Shown here piece by piece: positions 10,801-22,800 of a stretch of 64,000 nt of DNA (position 1 is the stretch's first letter; each line of letters opens with the position of its first letter). This DNA is from Betaproteobacteria bacterium (GTDB taxonomy: Bacteria > Pseudomonadota > Gammaproteobacteria > Burkholderiales > Ga0077523), in contig JADJPK010000021.1 of the NCBI GenBank assembly GCA_016713305.1, positions 8,999-72,998 of the forward strand, given 5' to 3'. The translations under genes were made by a program, and so were the position numbers. The notes beneath the pieces were generated by a model that saw nothing but the letters and a program-made list of their open reading frames with translations, had not been told where the DNA came from and made no database searches.

Positions 10801-13800
10801 CGAGGCTTCGATGGCTCAGCCGTGGATCCTGCCCGCTGACGCGCATTTCCGGCTCGCTGCCGGAACGTCCGCTCTGGTTTCCGTCACGGTCGCCCGCGAC
10901 GACACCAACCGCAATGCGGCCGACCTGGCATCGGACCTCGCCCGCGCCTTGAGCGACGCGGGTTTCGGGACCGCGCTGCCGGCCGTGGATGTGGAGATCG
11001 TCGACGGCTGGCTGCGGCTTTCCTCGCCGGCCGCGCTCACGCTGGCGGCCGATGCGGCCGACGCGGCGGTGACGCATCTGGGCTTCCAGTCCCGCATGAC
11101 GGGCGCGCCCATCTACGCGCAGGACTACCAGTTCTATCAGGCCCGGTCGGTGGAGCGGACGGTGATCGACACGCAGGCCGGCGACGACCAGGTGCGGGCC
11201 GACTCGGGCTACGTCTTTCCCAATACGGCGTCGCAATGGGGCATCGATCCGGGCGACTACGAACAGCGTGCGCTCATCGGCGGCCTGGAGATCCGCGGAG
11301 GTGATGGCAACGACCGCCTGTTCGGCGGGGCGCAGGACGACACCATCGACGGCGGCGATGGCGCGGACGTGATCATGGGGGGAGGCGGGGACGACGCCAT
11401 CACGGGCGGCCCGGCCGACGATCTGCTGGCAGGGAACACGGTGCTGGCACCGGATGCATTCGAGATGGTCACGCGCAACGGCGTGGCCGACGGCAACGAC
11501 GAGGCCGGCTTCGCGACGTGGCTGCCGCAGGTGCGCGCGGGCACGCTCGTCGAGGGCCTCACGTTCCACCCGGGCGACAGCAGCGACTGGTACGTGATCG
11601 ACACGCCGGATGCGCTGCGCACGTCGGAGGACCTGCGCAGGGCGTGGCTGGATGGAAGCATGATCGACGTGGCCGGCGTGGTGCAGGTCGGCGATGCGCT
11701 GGTCGAGACCGGACAACACCTGGCTTTCGAGCTCTTCGCGGCGGAGGACACCGACCCGTCCGAGAGCGGCGTGACGCTGGTGCCGCGGGACAACTTCTCC
11801 GGCGTGCCGGAACACTATCTCCTGCATGTGATCAGCGAGGTCCAGGCCACGCCCAACTTTGCCAGCCGGGGCATCGTGCTGGACGGTGTTCACAATCCGT
11901 CCAATCACCAGGTCGCGGACTACGTGACGGTCGGCACCAGGGCATCCCTGGAGATGACCACCCAGGTCACGCTGGAAGCGTGGATCAAGCCCACGGGAAC
12001 CGGCAGTTCCGCCACGGACGGCGGCATCATCGTCAATCGCGAGGGAGAGTACGAGATCGCGCGGTTCCCCGACGGTTCCATCCGGTGGGCGTTCGCGAAC
12101 TCGTCGCTCGGCTGGCAGTGGTACGACACGGGCGTCGTTGCCAGGGCGGGCGAGTGGACGCACGTGGCGGTCGTGTACGACAACGGCACCGTGCGGACCT
12201 ACAGGAACGGGGAACTGGCGCACACGCAACAGGGCACCGGCACGATTGGCGATGTGAGCGGGGATCTGGACGATTTCCGGATCGGCGGGAGGCAGTCGAC
12301 CCCCTACGGCCAGAACTTCGCCGGCGCCATCGATGAAGTGCGCGTCTGGAACACGGCACGGACGGCAGCGGAGATTCGCGAGAACCATGAGCGCGTGCTC
12401 TCCGGGGCCGAAGCCGGATTGCAGGGCTACTGGCGATTCGAGGACAGCGCCGATGCCGTGCCGGGGATGGCGGGCGACCAGGTGCTGGACCTCTCTGCCA
12501 ACGGCAACCACGGCACGCTGGCCAACCAGTCGACGCCCGCGTCGGAGAACAACGCGAGCTTCACGTTCGGCGAGCCGCTGTCGGGGGCTGCCATGGTCTC
12601 GGACTTCGGCACCGGGCGGTACCGCATCGAGTTCTCGCTCGACGTGGGAGCGACACTCGACTTGCCGTCTTCGGTGTCGGACGAGTCGATCGCCTCGGCA
12701 ACGCTGGGGGGAGCACCGGTGGTCATTCCGGTGGGCGACATCGACGGAGACGGTTCGCAGGACAGCGTCGTCGCTTCCCGCCAGAACGTGCTGGATCCGG
12801 CGACAGGACAGCGCGTGCACGCCGTCACGATCGCGCTGGGCAACGCGCCGGCCTTGCAGGAGAGCAATGGATCCTGGGTCGACACGCGCTTCAGCATCGT
12901 GTTGCCGGCGCCGCTCGTCACCACCGCAGGCACATCGGGTTCGCGCATCTTCGCAGCCGGCGACGTGGACGGCGACGGCATCGGCGACCTCGCCGTGTCG
13001 GTGCTGGGCACGGCAACGTCGGACGGGCTCTATCTGCTGTTCGGCCGGGGCTCGTGGAGCAACTTCACGCTCGCACCCGAGAGCAACGACAGCCAGCGGT
13101 ACTTCGCCGGCGATTTCGCCGTCGGTGCCGCCGGCGATGTGACGCCCGTCATCGGCCAGGGACTGGACGTGACGATCTACCCGCAGTCCGCGCCCGATGC
13201 GCTGGTGTTCGACGGCAACGACCGCATCGAGATTCCCGCAAGCAGCGTGGACGGCGGCCCCGACACGCTCGGCCTGAGCGCAGATGCGTCCATCGAGATG
13301 CGGCTGCGGCTGGATGTTCCGGTGGGCGGCGACGGCAAGTTCGACTTCGGCGGCGATGCGGTGCAGCGCATGGCGCTGCTGGAGCGCGTGGACGTGGCGG
13401 AAGGCCGGACGTTCAGCCTCTGGGTCGACCTCGAAGGCCGCTTGACGGCCGGCAGTTCCCGTCCCGACGGTTCCTTCGACGGCGCACAGAGTGCGGCGGG
13501 CGCGGTCACAGCCGGCCGGTGGTTCGACCTGGCCCTGGTCATGGACCGGACGACCAACACGCTTGCGATCTACGTGGACGGCGTCGCGCTGGATCTCGTG
13601 ACGCAGAATTCTCCGGGACAGGGTTTCGCCGTGCCGGAACCGCAATCCCTGATCGTGGGCGGAACGGGAAGCGCCGCGCCGGACGTGACCGGGCTGATCG
13701 GGCAGATCGACGAGGTGGCGGCGTGGTCGGCCGCGCTCACCGGGGCCGAGATTGCGGCGCATCGGGAGCAGGGATTCGACGCGGAGGCAGCGGGTCTGCA

Positions 13801-16800
13801 GGGCTGGTGGCGTTTCGCCGAAGGCGCCGGATTCGTTGCCGCGGATTCGAGCACCGGTGGCAACGACGGGTGGCTGGGCGGCATCCCGGCCGAGGGCAGC
13901 AGCGAACCTGCGGATCCGAACGTGGTGCCGCAGCGTAGCGTGGCGGTCATCGACAAGGATCTCACGCAGTCCACCGAACTGGTCACGGGTGCCGACCGGC
14001 TGCAGCTCGGCGATCTCGACCGCGACTTCACGGTCCGCACGTCCGGCACGTTGTTCGTGGATCACGACGGCCCGGTCACCTTCTTCGTCACGGGGGCGGG
14101 GAGCAGCCGGCTGCGGATCGACGGCGACGTCGTCGCCGCGGTGGCAATGCAGGGCGGCGGTCAGAGCTTCACCGTCGATCTCGACCGCGGCTATCGCGAC
14201 ATCGTCCTCGACACGGTTTCCGAGGGAGACGTCGGTGTTTCGCTGCAGTGGAATCCCGATGGCGGCAGCACGGGACAGGCCATTGCCCAGGACCGCTGGG
14301 TACGCACGACGGCAGGACCGAACGACACGACGCTGCAGGTCTACGACGACCTCGTCTTCGCCAATTCGACCTCTGCGACGGTCCTCCACGGCCGTCCGCG
14401 CGAAGCCTGGATCGATGCGTCGGTGCCGGCCGCGTTCGCGCAGGCTGTCGCAGGCACGCAGACGACGGGTGTGGGCGACGCCCTCGGCGACGCGCGCGAG
14501 GACTTCGTCACCCTCGCCGGCGACACGCTGTCCGTGCGTAGCGGAGGCAGCATTCCGGGACAGGATTCCGGACTTCTGTCCGCGGTGGTCACCGGGACGC
14601 TCGATCATCCGTTCGCGGGACTGCAGGTGGCGCGCGCCGGCGACCTCGACGGCGATCTGCACGAGGACCTGCTGCTGATGGGCACGGGCGGGAGCTACGT
14701 GATCTTCTCGGCCGGGCTGCAGGGGACACGTGCGATCGACACGCTGATCGCATCGGGCAAGGCTGCGGTCCTGTCCTCCGGTGCGTTCACCGCCGCGGGC
14801 GACGTGAATGGCGACGGCATCGACGACCTCGCCGGAACCGTGCTGGAACGCAGCAACGGCCTGGACGGCGCCGATGTGGAACACACGGTCGTGCGCGTGT
14901 ACCTGGGCGACACCGACCGTACCGCGCTGGTCGCGAATCTCGCCGGCCGCAACGGCGTCGCGGCACCGGACATCGTGCTGGAGCCGGCAATCGCCCAATA
15001 CGCGCCGGCCGGCGCGCTCCCGCCCGCGACCGCACGGGTGGGAACGCTGGGCACCGTGGCGCACGGCGGCGTTGCACGTTCGATCCTCGCTGTTGCGTCT
15101 CCCGATGCGTTGCGTCTTTACGCGGGTTTGCCGCTGGAAACGACACCGGAAAACGTGCTCGTCGGTGCCGGTCCGGCGCAACCGGTGGAACGCTTCCGCT
15201 TCGAGCTTGCGACACCGTTGTCGACTCGCGTCGTGTCGAACGATCCGGAAGGGCAGACGATCTCTGCCGGCCAGGCCGCGGACGCGAGCCAGGCCACGGG
15301 GTTCCAGGGAAGCAGCGCCGGGGAACGGCTATCCGAGACCTACGCGATCGGCGACGTGAGCGGCGATGGCCGCGAGGACTACTTCGTCGGCGGCACGGAC
15401 CGCGGTTACATCGTGTTCGGTCCGGTGTCTCCGCAGGGCATGGGCGACATCTCGCTGGAGGCGGACCTCATCGTCGACGGGGCGCTCGGCCGCCTCGCTT
15501 CCGGCGGCGGCGACGTGAATGGCGACGGCGTGGACGATCTGGTGTTCGTGAGCGACCGCCATGCCGACAACACGCGCACGCTGACGTTGATCCACGGCGG
15601 TCTCGGACTGCCGCGGGAATTGACCGCCGATTGGGTGACTTCGGTGGGGACATCACGCGCCCGCACGCTGACGCTCGGCACTGCCTTGCAGGGTACGGGT
15701 GACGCGACCGTGTCCTTGCTCGACTGGAACGCCGACGGACACGCGGATGTCCTGTTGACCACTTCCAGCGCCACCAACCTCTCCGCTGCCGGCACGATGT
15801 CGCGGGTGCTGTCCGGAGAGCGATTGATGGCCGGCATACCGTCGCAGATGCTGATGGTCCGGAACGATCGGACGTCGACGACCGACGGTATCCTGGCCGC
15901 CGCCCTTGGCCGCCAGGGTGCCGCCACATCGGCGGCGCCCTCGTTCTCCGCGATCGTGGCGGGCGACGTGAACGGGGACGGCCTGGACGACGTGCTGGTG
16001 AGCAATTCCGGGTTCCTCACCTTCACCGGCACCGGCGAATCGGTAGGCCGCGTGTATCTCTTCTACGGCCGGCCGACTGCGTCGGGAACGGTGGTCGCCC
16101 TCTTCCTGGATCAGGCGGACGCCATCGTCCAGGATCCCTTCCTCGGCAGTACGCTCGCCGCCCTCGGTGACGTCGATGGCGACGGGTACGACGATTTCGC
16201 GATCGGACGCACGAAGGAAGCCGTGAAGGCCGGGGCCGCGGATCTCAACCGCGAAGGCAGCGTGCTCGTCTTCCGCGGCGACGATGTCTTCTATGGACTG
16301 CATTCGGGCGTCGACGCCGCCTTTGCCGTGAGCCGGCTCGAAGGCGCGGGCGATCCGTCGGTCGTGTCGGTGGGCGGAGCGGTCACGGTGACCGCCGGCG
16401 ATTTCGACGGCGTCGGCAGGACGGATCTCGCCGTGGGCGAGACCTCGCGGATCCTGGGCGACAAGGACTCCGCGCTGATCTTCGAGCAGGATCTGCGCGG
16501 CGAGACGGCCGTCTTCTTCGACGTGTCCGGCGCGACGGGGGCGCTGCAGTTCGCCGATGCCGGCTGGCGCATGCGCGGCCAGTTCGCCTCCGACCAGTCG
16601 GGGGTGCTGAGTTCCACACCCGCGCTCGATGCCAACGCCGACGGACTGGACGATCTCTTCATCGGTGCGGCAGGTGCGGACCGCAGCGGCGGCGCTGTCG
16701 CGAACCGGACCGGGCGCGTGCAATTCGTGGCAGGCGCTTCGATCGAGGCGGCACTGCCCCCCGCCGAAGACATCCTGGATCTCGTCAACAGCCCGCTGGG

Positions 16801-19800
16801 CGATTTCCTGACGGACACGGGCACCGGCCGGCCCGAGATCTTCTCCGGCCTGGACCTGAATGGCGACGGCAGCGACGATTTCTCGCTCGCGGCCGGCGAG
16901 ACCGAACAGTGGTATCGCTTCACCACGCTGGGCGACGGCGAGCCGGGAAGCATGGTCCGGGTCACGCCGGGCAACACGGACGATGCGTTGCTGGCGCCCA
17001 AGCTTCCCAAGGTGACGGCAGGCAACGCCGCCGTGGTCGCCTCCGTCCTGGATACGCAGAACGGCGGTCTGTATGCGGCCGAGCGCTTCGATGTCACGGG
17101 CCGGATCACCGGTTGGGACATGTATACGGTGGCGAGCGGCCGCAGCATCACGCCGGTCATCCTGCGTCTCGCGGACGACGGCTCCTACGAGGTGACCGGA
17201 ATCGGCCGCACGCGGCTCATCGGTACCGGGGGCGCGCAGCACTTCGACTTCGATGTCGTGTCGGGCAGCGATGCCGTCGGTCCGGATTCGTGGTTCGGCT
17301 GGAAGGACGGCGGCGTGTCCGTCTCGAACACGGGCGTGGTGCCGTTCAACTACGGCGGTGACCCGGTGGCGCTCGTGGCGGACGCGTCGACGATCGGGAC
17401 TTCCCTCGACGCCGGTGACCGCTTCACGCCGATCCTGACGAATCTGGCCCGCACCTATTCCATCAACGCGACGGCGAGCGTCGACACCGTGCTCGAGTTC
17501 GATCTCGGTGCCTACGCCGATTGGGTCCTCGATCCGCAGCAGCTCGCGCGGGCGACGCTGCGACTGGACGTGGCCGTCAACCCGGCGGCGCCCGTCACTC
17601 TGAACAGCCTCGACCGCGTGACGGTCGTGGGCGACGCGATCTACTTCACCGCCGACGACGGGCTGAACGGCGTCGAACTGTGGGTGAGCGACGGCACGCG
17701 GGGCGGCACGCACCGGTTGACGGACCTCGCGCACTCCGCCGCCATCACGGCGCTGGCCGCCGTCGACGGCACGCTCGTGTTCGCGGTCCAGGAGGCAGGC
17801 AGCTATTCGCTGTGGAAGGCGGCGGGCGGCAGTGTCGAGAAGATCGTGGAAGGCACCGGTACCGTATCGTCCCTGCAAGCCGCGGGCGGCAGGCTGTTCC
17901 ACACCGTGGTGGCCGGGGGACAGACGACGCTGCGCGTCATGGACATGCAGACCGGAGCCGACGCCGAAGTGGCGGGGAGCGCGAACCGGACGCTGTCCGA
18001 ACGGACCGTCTTCGACGGCACGCTGTACTTCATCCTCGACGGCGCTCTGGCGCGCGTGACCGGCACCTCCGTGGAAGCCGTCGCGGGCCAGACCTTCACC
18101 GGCGCGAACACGCTCGTGACGGCGCCCGGCGCCCTGGTGTTCACGGCACAGCCGGGTGGAACGCCGGACCGCGAGGTCTTCGCGTACCGCAGCAACGGCA
18201 CGTTCCAGCAACTGTCGAATGTTCCCGGTGCGGCCTCCAATGCGGCGGATCTCGCCATCGCGGGCGACCGCGTCTACTTCGCCGCGCAGGACAGCGCGGC
18301 AGGTGCGACCGACGCGTACCACCAGCACGGACGCGAGCTGTGGTCGGCGGCACTGGACGGCACCGGCGCGGTCGAGGCCGCCAACCTGGGCCAGACCGAT
18401 GCGAATCCGTACACCTACACGGCCTACCGCCAGGAACCGATCTACATCTACATCCTGTGGATTCCGATCCTGATCGGCTACAAGTCCGTTCCCTACGACG
18501 TCTACGTGCAAGGGCAGGTCGTGAGCTCTTCGCCGGACGTCATCGCGGCCACGCAGGACCGTGCGTACTTCACGGCCGAGGCGAGCGGCGCCCGGACACT
18601 CTGGACGGCCGGTTCGAACGGTGCGGTCCAGCAGGTGACGGCGACGGGAACGGGCCAGAGCTTCGGCACGCCCGTTCGCTCCGCCGTGGCGGGATCCCGC
18701 CTGTACTTCGTCGATCAGAACTCGCTGTGGTTTGCCGACGGGGCGACCGCCACCCGCGTGGGCACCTTTGCCGTTGCGCCGGACCAGTTCCAGACGGTGG
18801 GTGAGCGCCTGGCCTTCCGTGCGGACGGCTATCTCTGGACCACCGACGGCACGGTGCAAGGCACGTGGCGTCTCGACAATGCCCTGCCGGAACCGGCGAC
18901 GCTGGCATTCTCCGTCCTGGCGGCGGAAGGCGACGGCGTGGCCACGGCCGCGGACCTGTCGGCGCCGGTCCGTCAGACCCTCACCGCGACGTTCGATGCG
19001 GGCGAAGCGCTCGAATTCGACCTCACGAGCACGATTCGCGCGGCGCTCGCCGCCGGCGAAACGCGGCTCACGCTGCGTCTCGAAGGCGCATCGGCGGCCA
19101 CCCAGCTCACCAACATGCGCATCGGGGCCGGAGGTGCCGTGCGCGAACTGGGCATCGCCATGGAAGCACGCGATCACGGGCTGCTTCTCGACCTCATGAG
19201 CGAAGGCGGGTCGATCCTCGAGCGTGGCAAGTCCGTCATCGACATGCGCGCGATGGAGTCCGGGACCTACCTGTTGCGTGCCCATCGTGCCGATGCGTCA
19301 TCGGCGAGCCCGGCCGCGTTCTCGCTGCAGGTCCAGGCGCCGAAGATGGGCGCGGTGCACGCCGATTCCGATCGCGACCGCATCGAAGGCGGCGACGGTG
19401 ACGACCGCATCGCCGGCAACGGCAGTCTCGACCGTCTGTTCGGCGACAGCGGCGCGGATGTCTTCATTGCCGAGGACGTGGAAGTGCGCGACCTGGCCGC
19501 GGAGGATGCGGTCGAGGCGGTGACGGCCGAGTCGGGCGATCTCTCCAACATCGTGCCGCGCGACGCGGACCCGGTGGTCTCGATCGCGGACGACGCGCTG
19601 CGCGTGGGCCTCGCGGATGCGCTGGGCGTGGCCGTGACGCGTGACTACCTCGGCAACCCGCTCGTTCGCGGCGAGTTCCGCACGGGCGATCTGGCCGAAC
19701 TGACGCGGCTCGACCTGGGTTTCCTCGGCATCGGCGATCTGGCCGGTCTCGAATTCGCCACGAACGTCGTGACGCTCGATCTTGCGGGCAACGGCCTGAC

Positions 19801-22800
19801 AGACACGGATCTGCTCGTCCTGCTTCCTGGCAGGTCCACGTCCGGCGACACGGCGGGACACCCGACGGGCATGTCTGCCCTGCAATTCCTGGCACTCGAC
19901 CGCAACAGCATCGATCTGCGCGACGTGGCGGTGAGCGCGACGCAGTCCGGCCAGCCGCTGGCTTTCCTGCGCACGCTTCGCGGGCTGAGTCTCGACGGCA
20001 TGACGCTGGCTCACCCGCTCGATGCCGCGGCACTCGAGGCCCTGGAATTCCTCAGCATCGATGGCACCGGCACCGCGACGCTCGATTCCCTGGCCCCGCT
20101 GACGGCTCTGCGGGTGCTCTCGGCGCGCGACAACGCGATCGTGGACGTCGCTCCGCTCGCGCATCTGGATGCGCTCGCGACCGTGCGGCTCGACGGCAAC
20201 CGCATCCGCGATCTGTCTGCCTTGCTGGGCGAGCGGATCATCGACGACGGAGATGCGGGCTTCGTCACGTTCGGCGATTGGCAGGTCAATCTGCGCCCGG
20301 CCGACGGGGCCTTCGAGGACGACTACCGGTACACCGACGTGGCCGCGGAAGGCGGCGAGGTGCGCTGGACCTTCGAGGACCTCGATCCGGGCGAGTACCG
20401 CGTGCTGACCACGTGGATCGCGGCGGATTCGCGCAGCGATGCGGTGACGGTGCGCGTGCAAGGCTCGGATTCAAGCGCGGTGGTGCAGGGGCTTCCGCTC
20501 TTCGCCGGCACCTTGCCGTCGACCGGGACGGGCGCGGTGACCGGCGGCCGCGCGGTGGTGATCGACACAAGCGGGGATGTTCCGACGATCTCGGGCGACG
20601 ACGACGATCCGGACACCTTCTACGGCACGCCGTTCACCGTGTCGGTGGAAGGCGGTGTTGCCCGGTTCTACGTCGCAGGGTCGCTGCACATTCCGGCCGA
20701 CACGTTGAAGGTGGTGGGAACGCGCGCGCTGTCGCTGATCGTCGCCGACGACGTGGCGATCGATGCGGGCGCACGGTTCGATGTCGCAGCCGACGGAACC
20801 GTGGCGGGCGCAGGCGGCGGTGACGGTGGAACCGGAGGAGCGGCGGGAACCGGCGGCGACGGTGCGATGACCGTCGGGACGCCGGGCTACGGCGGTGGGG
20901 GTGGCGGCGGCGGGTATTGGTACGGAACCGGCCATTACGGCGGCAACGGCACGGCGAGCGGCGCAGGTGCTGCGGGCACGGCCGGCTCGGGGGGTACGTC
21001 GGGCACGGCGGGCGAAGGCGGTGTCGGCAATGTTGCAGGCGGTGGAATCGCGGGAGGCGGCGGGTCCTCCGGGGCGGCCGGTGGCGCCGGTGCGGCGGCC
21101 GGCGGCGGCTATGGTGGTGCTCCCAACGGTGGTTGGGGCTTGTCGGGCACATCCAACGGTGGTGGCAGCGGCGCATCCGGAGGCGCAGGAGGTGCCGGCG
21201 GTGGCGGACTGAACGTCGCGGAGACGGGCGCACTCGGCGGCGGTGGCGGTGGTGCAGGAGGCGGCGGCGGTGCCGGCGGTGGAGGCGGCGGTTCGGGCAG
21301 CGGAGGCTCGGGCGGCGGCGGCGGTGCCGGTGGGCAGGGAGGTTTCTTCACCACGGGCGGCACCGGCGGATCCGGCGGAATGGGCGGAGTCGGAGGCACG
21401 GGCGGGGACGGTGCTGACGGTGGCGCAGGCGGTGCGGGCGGCGCTGGCGGAGGCGCGATCGAGATCGTGTCGCTGGGCCGGCTGGTGGTGAACGGTGCCG
21501 CCTTCGATGCGTCGGGTGGCGACGGCACGGCGGGCACGGGGAGCGTGGACTCGCCCGAGGCCGGAACCGGCGGGACAGGCGGCTACGGAGGAGGCGCCGG
21601 CAGCGGCGGCGGCGGATGGGGCGCGACCGCGGGCGGTTATGGCGGCAGTGGCGGGACCGGAGGCACGGGCGGCGCGGGCGGCGCGGGTGCGACCGGTGGC
21701 ACCGGCGGCGGCGGGGCGGGTGGCACCGTCAAGCTGCAGGGCACGCTGATCGAAGCGAGCGATCTGGACGTGAACGCGTCGGGCGGCGCGGGCGGCAATG
21801 CGGGCCAGGACGGACGGTTCGTCTTCGCCACGAACAACGGCCACACGTTCGCCGGCTCGACCGTCCAGGCGCGCCAGGAACTGGTGGACGGTTCCCGCGA
21901 CGGCAATCCGTTTGTCGCGCCTTCGGCGGCCGCGGTCGAGACGCCGTACCTGCCGGATCTGCAGGGAGGCGCCGCGGTCTTCGGACTGTTGCCGGTGGAT
22001 GCCGCGACGTTGTTGAGTGCCGAGGTCCTTGCCAGCGCGCCGGAAGGGGCGCCGGCCGTGGTCATCCGCGTCGACGACGCGACCGCGCTGTTCGGGCAGG
22101 ACTTCAAGGGCTTCGACCTGCTGCTGTTCGCGAACCTCTCGGCGCAGACGCTCGACATCCCGCAGCTGGGCGCGGGAGAACTCGGCTACCGCTATGCGCT
22201 GCAGGTGGCGGGCCTGGCGAACGATGCCCGCTTCGGTGACGGCGACGGGCCGGTCACGCTCGATCACCTCGATGCGGGACAGATCTTCGCGACGCTGATC
22301 CCGGAGACCGCGCAAGCGGTATCGGTGAGCGCGTCGCGTGGAACGGTCAACTACACCGCTGCTGTCGAATCGCTGGACGACGGGGCCGTGCTGTACGTGC
22401 GGCAGCCCGGCGCGTCCGTGGTTGTCGACCAGCGCGATGCGCCTGCGGGCCAGACGTACGGCGGCCAGGCGTGGCAGGAGATCGCGACGGTCCGCGTGGG
22501 CGACACCTCGGATTCCCTGGAGGTGGTCATCACCGACGCCGCAGCGGGTCTCGTGGCGGCCGATGCGGTTCGTCTGGTAAAGGTGGACAGGCCACTGCAG
22601 GATCTCTCTTTCATCACGCTCACCGGCAATCCGCTGGACAACCGCGCCGTGGACATCCACGCCGAGGCAATGCGCGGCAATGGCGTGACCGTGGATCTCG
22701 ATCAGACGACAGCTCCCGCCATCGCACCCATCGCGAATGCGGGATCGGCCGATCCGGGGACGACGACGTTCGTCGGGCTCGCGGTGTCCGGAACACCGGG

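Larger units (their letters stand above)
12715..16890 (+). repeat. FG-GAP/VCBS-type repeats (about twelve)
   Basis: Calcium-loop motifs of the form GDxxGDGxxD recur, among them GDIDGDGSQD (12735), GDVDGDGIGD (12960), GDVNGDGIDD (14800), GDVNGDGVDD (15510), GDVNGDGLDD (15963), GDVDGDGYDD (16170) and LDLNGDGSDD (16853). They resemble integrin-alpha beta-propeller blades. A second LamG and a PA14-like domain are inserted between blades two and three. Confidence 0.82.

Noticed and set aside
4352..15181. A 3,609-codon open frame on the minus strand inside the giant gene
   Set aside because: It is antisense to RTX and FG-GAP coding sequence with strong third-position GC, shows no domain, is Arg/His/Val-rich, and no RBS or promoter serves it.
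15653..19285. A 1,210-codon minus-strand frame
   Set aside because: It is the same codon-bias shadow under the FG-GAP and ELWxxDGT region, with no recognisable protein features.
20917..21417. Arg-rich frames over the glycine-rich tract
   Set aside because: They arise from reading GGC/GGT-rich codons out of frame.
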